From: Cyathus striatus
Lineage: Eukaryota > Basidiomycota > Agaricomycetes > Agaricales > Nidulariaceae
Direction: 5' to 3'
NCBI GenBank assembly: GCA_025738555.1
Contig: JAOVFP010000007.1
Location: forward strand, 2,108,001-2,172,000
Length of the DNA: 64,000 nt
Shown here in pieces: positions 57,341-64,000 of the stretch. The first letter of the stretch is position 1. The number at the start of each line of letters is the position of its first letter. The translations under genes and the position numbers were made by a program. Under the pieces are notes generated by a model, which searched no databases, was not told the DNA's origin, and saw nothing but the letters and a program-made list of their open reading frames with translations.

Positions 57341-59631
57341 AATTGATGTGAGGAGCAATGTAATGAAAGTTGAGGTCGAAAAGGATGGATGGATACAAGG
57401 AAAACACGTCGCTTTATATATCTTTCGACTACTACACAGAAGATTATGACTAGGGTGGATATTCAAAAATACTTGACTCAGAAGCCACACAAAAGATGTT
57501 CATTGGGTCGAAATGTTTTGAATTCAAATGAAATTCAGTAAATACTTTACGAGCCAGCAATTCAGTAGCACGTGACTGGGGCGGACATTTACAAGAATTT
57601 GAATCGTACTCCATAGAAGTTAAGTCTTTTTATTCAGTTCAATGTAAGTTCGACTCTTATACTGAATGATTACAGAAATGCGTAGTACGGAGTGCGGTAG
57701 CATCCGTCTACTGCTTTTGTTCTAACGAGTTGTCGAAGTGGACGGGAAAACGTCTTCTGGGATTATCAGAAGACCAGAATGACCATGTAATGTGGTGCCT
57801 TAACAGTAGGTGAAGTCGAGAATGAACAAGGAGGGCTCTAAGATTTTACTAGACGGAGTGCGTTAGCAACAGCAGAACAGGATACCTACCTGCACCAGTG
57901 TCGCCCCTCCAGCTACTTTGAAATGAGTTCCAGAGCACCCTCATCACTGCGCTGTTCATACGTCGAATACGACTTTGTTTATTGTAACATGATACGATGG
58001 TACATATTTAGGAGGAGGAACAACACACTTCTCCAATCCTATAACCTTCCAAAGGAACCACAAGGTATCCTTGTCCCTCTGCGGACTTCCATGTTTCTCC
58101 AGAGTCGGCGCTCAGAGCGAGGGTACCGTCGACCCTGTGATATAGAACTAACGGGGAAAAAGGACGAGTAGCCAAATGAAGCGGAGAGCCGTATCTAGAT
58201 GTGGATAATTCATTGGTTTTCTGAAGAAAGAATATACGCCTATTCTCGTAGATTCGTGGCAATGTATAGCGGATACGAGTGGGAATTGGATATCCACGAG
58301 AGAGACGAAGGGGATGTTCTACAACAACATTTTAGACCGATTCTGCGCTCAGAAGGTGAATCAGGGATAGAATGGCTGGGGTATTATATTGGATCGTATC
58401 GTCGATGTTCCATCTGGTATTAACAACCAGGGTGACGTGTGACGAGTAGTCGCATACATTCCCTGACGCAGGCCCTTAAGTATCGTCCTAGTAAGCGTAG
58501 TAAGAATACCAGGTTGCACGTAGTAGTAGTACGAAAACCCATATAAGTACCAGCGTGACATTGAGGACGGTAGATCATGCGAATGTATAAGGGAGCTGGG
58601 GGCCTAAGGTGCGAGAGGAGGTACAAAACGGAAGGTTGTAGCGCAGTTAAGTGACAGTATAGTAGTTCACTGCTTTTGGGAGCCAGGTTGCTAGGGGGGT
58701 GGTCGCAGAATTAATCGCTGTCGATGTAGAATGTCGCATAAAATCGTCTAACAGGGATGATCGATGATGTGTAAGAGGTAGATGAAGGAAGGAGAGCGAA
58801 AACGTACGTATAACACAACCGATTCATATCCCCACCAAGCCACCACTCCCACACTTCTTTCTACCAACTCTCCTCTCCACAATCACAACCTAGTAGCACA
58901 GGTGTGCTATGAGAACACTTTCAGTCGCGAGCTAGAAGCGATGTCGTTGTAGTGTGTTGCTATACGGCCTTGGTGGATGTGAACACCGTCTCAGGTCTGT
59001 GGAAGCCTTCGAGTACTTAACATGCCTACGTTGCTCACGGTTCGGGGGCGGATATCGTCTTTGGTATAGGTATAGGTACGCGGCACACAGAAGAGCACCC
59101 CGAGGCTATAGCAAAGCAGAGGAGGAAAGCAGGAAGTGACTCCGGGCATCCGAGTCACGCAGATGAGGCGAGAAACGAAGTTCACACGTATTTGGTCGTT
59201 GTTCGGTATGGAATGCCGGACAACCATTGTCGTTGAGCTCTGACCTTCGGCTCCGCGGCAGCCCGCTTAGACTGGTCCGCTCAGCAAAACCCGCCTTACT
59301 GAATCACGCGGTTCTTACCATATGAAGACATATTCGGTAAGTAAGCCACAGAGCCTCGAGTTCGAGCCAACTTTTGATAATCTTGGTACGAGAATAGATA
59401 GCCGGGATAGGTGCGTTGACTCGGATCTGATGTAATGAAGTTTCAAACATGCGAACATTAAGCACAAGGGATTTCAAATTGTCCATTTACATGTAGAGAA
59501 GAAATAACGTGAAGTAAAGTCCTTGATATAGAACGAGAAAGTTGTTCCTAAGGTATATAACCAGTGAATACAATCCAGGACTCTAGAGTTGCTCGAGAGT
59601 TAAGCCACACGGGTTCAATTGATTGATGAGA
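57341..59631. other. No supported gene
   Basis: Short ORFs on both strands (for example 57,923-58,171, 58,199-58,423 and 58,991-59,227) overlap each other, lack motifs and show no credible exon chains. The first 150 bp are the chitinase promoter. A diverged or noncoding interval. Confidence 0.45.
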
Positions 59632-60244
59632 GTGCCCCTCTAAGTGCTATGAAATTCTGAATATGCTCAAGCATCTTCTTCTTCATTCTAGATAACTTTT
59701 CTTCAGTTTCCACCGAATCCAAATAACCCTTTTCCACCATATCTTTCAATACATCCATTTGGCTCTTCAGGTCATTTATCTCCTTCTGATAGTACTCTAC
59801 AGAATATTGTGCGTCCTTGCTACCTGGAGCAGAACCTACGAAACCTCAAATTAGTAAAAACAACAAATAAAATATATTAGTATATCGGGCGACACCTACC
59901 GTTGTCGGGGGCCAGTGAAGTAGAATTCGCATCTGGAATACCATTATGACTATGCCCTTTGCTGGTATATTCTTTAATAAGCTTGTTAGTAGATTTCTCA
60001 TCGATTGCGGCTGAAATAGCTTACTCTGTTCGTTATACTCCATTGTATTGATGTGGTTGTTTCCCGCCCCCGCAAAAAATCCTTTTCGATTGTCGCTGTC
60101 TTTAAAAACAAGTTGTTAGCCTATGCAAATGTCTATAGTACATTTCGCACTATACCAACTTTTGGTATTAACAACGTCTCTGTTGGCATCGTACATTCTT
60201 GCTTGTTTAATGGTGAAATTTTGGGAATTCTCGAAGAATGGCAT
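59632..60244 (-). pseudogene. Small fungal protein with FxNSxNFTI start and C-terminal coiled coil (copy 1)
   Basis: The start at 60,244 reads MPFFENSQNFTIKQARMYD, resembling the 'F-x-N-S/A-x-N-F-x-I' opening common in Agaricomycete small proteins and in some fungal NLR N-termini. An intron (GTTGGT...TTTAAAG, with a GCTAAC branch site) leads to NSDNRKGFFAGAGNNHINTMEYNEQSK. Then MRNL follows and, after a frame change, GHSHNGIPDANSTSLAPDN splices to an exon with a heptad coiled coil (YYQKEINDLKSQMDVLKDM..EEKLSRMKKKMLEHIQNF), stopping near 59,632. Comparison with copy 2 at 62.7 kb shows the frame change lies between MRNL and the GHSHN segment, so this copy may be broken. Confidence 0.5.
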
Positions 60245-62003
60245 TGTTGGGTCTTGTAAATCAGTTGTGGAGTAGTAAGGTTTGGAAATGGAAGAGAGGA
60301 TGGAAATTAAGCAGTACCTAGTAGCATCCTTATATAAGAATTCTGGAAGCGTTGACATCACCAGACGGATCCCCGTTCTCAATGATCGCACATAGATACA
60401 TACAACAAAGTAATACTCCGAATCATTGCGTTTTTGATGAAGCCGTCTAAGAATTATCGATGGCACCATCATGGTCGGCATTCTACGTTAATATTGCTCG
60501 AGGACAATTGCGGGAGAAACTGATTGAGACGGTGAAGTTTTGTGGGTCCACACGATAAAGACTTGAATTATGAAGATCTCACGGCTGTCATCGTAGAACC
60601 AGGAACAATGGATGGCACAAGTATGGGAATTTATCGCGTATAAGTGTATAGATAATGCATAACTTATTGGCAGCAAGCGAAGCAGATTAAGGAAGAAGGG
60701 AGTTTACGACGGACACCAGCCAATTGATGGAATAGACCACATCGTCAGATACATCATCGAAAAATAACAGGCGCTCGTCGTCCTCGGAATCGGATCATTC
60801 CTACATCACAACTAAAGTGTCGACACCGACAAAGTTCTTGTTTTCGTAACTAGGCGGACATAATCCTGGGGACTTTGTCACTATAAAACTTAACGGGCAC
60901 TCAGACCTTTGGTCGCTCTACAGTTTGAAGAGCCCGCTTTGTTGTGTCCATGACGCCGTTTGGTACATAATGTATCTAGATTCTGGATACCCTGAACTTT
61001 AGCACGCCGATAGTGATGGTTTTGACAATAATTAGTTAACCTCGTCGCCCTTGGAATAAGAGAATACCAGACATTGTGGAAAGATCACGCGAGTTGAGTC
61101 TGTATAGTCAGATCTAGGGTGAGTCAGAATCTTCCGGGAAAAGATGATAATAATACATATATATATAGCCTGTTCATCGTTGGTTCTTCGGAATTGTGGT
61201 CTAGAAATAAGATCGAAGCTCTCAACGAGCTGAAACAATTAACAACATGCGTGGTCACTTTTAGAGCGTTCGAAATAGGAAGGCCTGGTGCACGTACCAC
61301 GAATTTGTCCCATCAGTGGCAAATAAAAATTCATCTAGCCTGAGGACATCGATTTCTTCTTTTTAATATCGACCTCCCGGGGAGATACTACGCGATGAGC
61401 AACGTCTGAGTCACTTACGTTGTTGCAGTATTGTCCGTTGGAATGAGTGGTAGTTCTACTTGGTTGTAGTTAGTAGGATTCCCGGCAATGAGAGGGAGAT
61501 TTTAAGAAGCTGGAGGAAAGATAGATCAATAAAAGAAAGAGAGATAGGTAGCAGAGGAAAGGCGACGAACCTCGTTCTCCATGCTCTAGCTACCATTCGT
61601 CCTAGGATCTTAGACTGTTGAAACATGTTATGTACATTATAGTGGAAGCAGCAAACATACGCTGAAATGACTAAACGAAAGCAAAAAGAGTCACCTTTAT
61701 TGTTAGTACGAACGTTGGCAACTATGCGAAGGAATGAGAAAGAGGCCTGAACCCCAAGCTAGCTCAGTGATTGCTGCGGGGTAGAGCCGAGCTTTGAACG
61801 TTTAAACGCTTGAATTTCGATCAGCACTCGCCGCTCGAAGGCAATTTGCGAATGAGGGGACATGGGTTCTGCGGAACGCAGTGGCTGCTGGAATGGTTCA
61901 AGTTGTAGTGTACCAGTAAGTATAATCACACCTTAGTCCGGAGGCCGTCCCGCCTATCGCCGATCTCACGCTTGCGTCACATGACTGGCGTGGGGGTATC
62001 GTA
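60245..62003. other. No supported gene; spacer of the tandem duplication
   Basis: Part of a segmental duplication: GTGTC.ACACCGACA.AGT.CTTGTTTTCG at about 60,819 is matched at about 63,873. ORFs up to 74 residues have no motif. Confidence 0.45.
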
Positions 62004-62544
62004 TAGACGGTCCTGTAAAATTCGGGGATTTTGAAACTGACGTCCCTTACGCGCCCACTTTCTCCACTCCTGGTTAGTCTTAGTGTATGGGTCATAGGTG
62101 CGGTTTCCATAGCTGTTATAGCCTAAATAGAACTGCAATTTATGTATACTGTACCCTTTCGACCAACTGTTCGTCGAATTACGCTGTGACGACGATGAAC
62201 AGTTGGACCCTCTGTTCAAGGGTCAGTGTGATGTGTGACAAATTGAGGATCTGTTCATCACTAAACGATTTTCAGCTAAATCTTTCACAAAAAGCGACGA
62301 TTTTATTTTATGATTTTAAATATTTTCTTGTACCTCTGTTCATGGGGAGCTGTGATGCGTGACGAAACGTATATTTGTTCAAGTTCATAGCATCGTGTGA
62401 TGCGTTACTGAACAGTTGGTCGAAAGGGTACAGTACTTATACTGGAACGAAGCAAAGGAACAGGTATATTGTGCGGGAGAGTGAAGAAAGTGGGCACGTA
62501 AGGAATGTCAGTTTCAAAATCCCCGAATTTTACAGGACCGTCTA
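62004..62544. mobile_element. Foldback MITE, 541 bp
   Basis: Inverted arms of about 70 bp begin TAGACGGTCCTGTAAAATTC and run through GGGGATTTTGAAACTGAC and CCTTACG.GCCCACTTTCT. No gene is inside, and a second MITE is nested in it. The terminal duplication is unclear (AT at most). Confidence 0.8.
62149..62433. mobile_element. Nested 285-bp MITE with TA target site
   Basis: Ends CTGTACCCTTTCGACCAACT and its exact reverse complement, flanked by TA on both sides (62,147-62,148; 62,434-62,435). Interior repeats of GTGATG(C/T)GT(G/T)AC. TA duplication suggests a Tc1/mariner-type parent. Confidence 0.85.
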
Positions 62545-62708
62545 TCAAACAGACTCATGACTACGCAACAAAACAAAAGAAACTTGAATGATCTGACTAA
62601 GATCTGACTCCGAGGCTGGACTTCTAGGTAAACGATAGAGATAAATGGGGTATATTAAATGTAAAAAACTAATGAAGAGATAAACTGGGTATAATGAACA
62701 GAAACGAA

Positions 62709-63470
62709 CTAATGAATAGAAAAATAAAGAAAGGCGACACTAAATGATAAAATATCCATTACGGAATACACAATTATATCTAGGACCGCATTTATCGATG
62801 TGATACGATCGTGAAGTTCATACATCGTATCCCTCATTTCCTTGAAATCTTTTTTAATTTTTGCATCTCCCGTTTCGCAGTTCTCATGGCAATATTCTTT
62901 CCGGCTACCTGAAGCAGTATCTATGAAATTTGTCATCAATAATGATGAAGAGTTACATATTTATGGGAAATAAAAACTTGCCGCTTTCGGTCGACTTTGA
63001 GCTGGTTCCTGAGTGACGGTTATCGTTATCTGTAACAATTTAATTGTGTTAGAATGTGCAGATTTTTATATATCGAGGTATCTGAAAGCATAAAATGTTG
63101 ATTTACCTGCTTCACAATTATTGCTGTTTTTGTGAGCTCGAGTGTCTGAATTCCTATCGGATATATCTTCATTGTTATACGCTTGATCTTGATGGCAGTT
63201 GAGAAATCCTGTTAGGTTTCTCATATTGATTATCGAATTGAGCTTACAGTTCTCGGTATAATTCATTTTATACTCGTGGTTGTTTCCTATCCCTCCAAAA
63301 CCACCTTTTGTTTGTAAGATGCAAATGTCTGTTTCTGAAAGTGGTATAAAGAGGTTACCTTTGCGATTATCATGCTGTCCTTTAAAAAGGTTTGTTAGCC
63401 TACACTATCGACATAGTCAATATTGTGTGATACCTGGCATGAAGATATTCCCGATGTCCCATTGTCCCAT
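62709..63470 (-). CDS. Small fungal protein with C-terminal coiled coil (copy 2)
   Basis: The start is at 63,470 (MGQWDIGNIFMP). Introns GTATCACAC...TTTAAAG and GTAACC...AAAAG lead to QHDNRKGGFGGIGNNHEYKMNYTENCK, matching copy 1 (NSDNRKGFFAGAGNNHINTMEYNEQSK). Then MRNLTGFL..QAYNNEDISDRNS follows, a short exon DNDNRHSGTSSKSTESG, and a last exon TASGSRKEYCHENCETGDAKIKKDFKEMRDTMYELHDRITSINAVLD with a short amphipathic helix, ending IILSFSVAFLYFSIH-like at 62,709. The frame is consistent throughout. No known domain. The conserved Gly-rich GNNH core is the best handle for a search. Confidence 0.5.
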
Positions 63471-64000
63471 TGTAAGGTCTCGTAAAACAGATGATGTATA
63501 ATAGTAAATTGAAAGGTTAGAGAATATTAAGTATATGTGTAGGATTGCAGCGTCTGTATATAAACCACTTGTACGCGCTTAAGATAATCCAATGAATATA
63601 TTTCTCGACAATAACAGCATATACACACAACAAAGACTCATATCATATTTGATGAAACCGTCAAAGAACCATCATCGGTGTCCTTGTGATCCGCGTTGCT
63701 ATACGGTGTCGTCTAGGATAGTATTCGAGTACAACGGCGGGGAATACTACGTGCGACAATGAGTACTTACACGATGTTTGAACTGTAGATGTGGGTCCAT
63801 ATTGACACGGAGGACGGATATAATAGGCGCTCGTTGTTCACGGATCTTTCCTGTATCAGATGACCGAATCAGTGTCAACACCGACATAGTACTTGTTTTC
63901 GAAATTTTAGGTTGTTGTTTCCATAGCTACAGCATTTTCTGTTACTACTCTTTGTTCGGTTTACAATTTCATGGTTCCCCGAAGCATAATTCCGCATTTT
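63471..64000. other. No supported gene at right edge
   Basis: Promoter side of the small gene and part of the segmental duplication seen at 60.3-60.9 kb. No repeats or motifs beyond that. Confidence 0.4.

Overview
This window looks like a transposon-rich block of a filamentous basidiomycete, most likely an Agaricomycete. The genes have many short GT-AG introns with CTAAC-like branch sites. The proteins include KDZ (Kyakuja-Dileera-Zisupton) transposases with CxC5/CxC6 cysteine clusters, an Agaricomycete-type integrase-core transposase, a fungal BTB/POZ protein and a secreted GH18 chitinase. The species is not identifiable from the sequence alone.

Layout. 1-3,836 is a decayed DDE transposase plus short tandem repeats. 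3,837-35,055 is a 31.2-kb DNA transposon bounded by the 8-bp target duplication ACTGAAGG, with inverted arrays of about 310-bp repeats inside each end. It carries a broken KDZ transposase (8,370-13,184, minus), two multi-exon genes of unknown function (13,572-15,216 and 25,779-29,585), and three copies of an unrecognised six-cysteine protein family (6,343-7,349; 29,985-30,900; 31,268-32,101), sited next to the two ends and transcribed outward. Three younger insertions sit in it: a 2.2-kb non-autonomous KDZ element full of satellite (9,424-11,597, TSD CATCTGGC), an 8.3-kb autonomous KDZ element 'A' (15,780-24,073, TSD TGTTTTAA) and a 1.4-kb solo LTR-like element (26,773-28,204). Without them the host element was about 19.3 kb.

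35,152-49,545 is a second large element with about 300-bp inverted termini, 5'-TATGG ends and a 6-bp duplication ATTAAC. It holds an integrase-core transposase relic, a second degraded gene and a BTB/POZ gene, and is itself interrupted by KDZ element 'B' (from 40,114), a diverged and inactivated sister of A. A and B share the same two-gene layout: a conserved partner gene upstream of the CxC5/CxC6 KDZ transposase, then a low-complexity GC-rich tract, then a tRNA-like module.

49,552-64,000 is ordinary chromosome: serially duplicated tails of a single-pass membrane protein gene and two such genes (50.3 and 54.3 kb), an intron-containing tRNA-Arg(CCT), a five-exon GH18 chitinase (55,897-57,340), a tandem pair of small fungal genes (59.6 and 62.7 kb) and a nested foldback MITE. 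Many reading-frame breaks in the transposon genes are TGA codons, and the two arms of the 14-kb element differ mainly at CpG sites, which suggests CpG-directed C-to-T decay. Exon coordinates were worked out by eye from splice signals and paralogue comparison.
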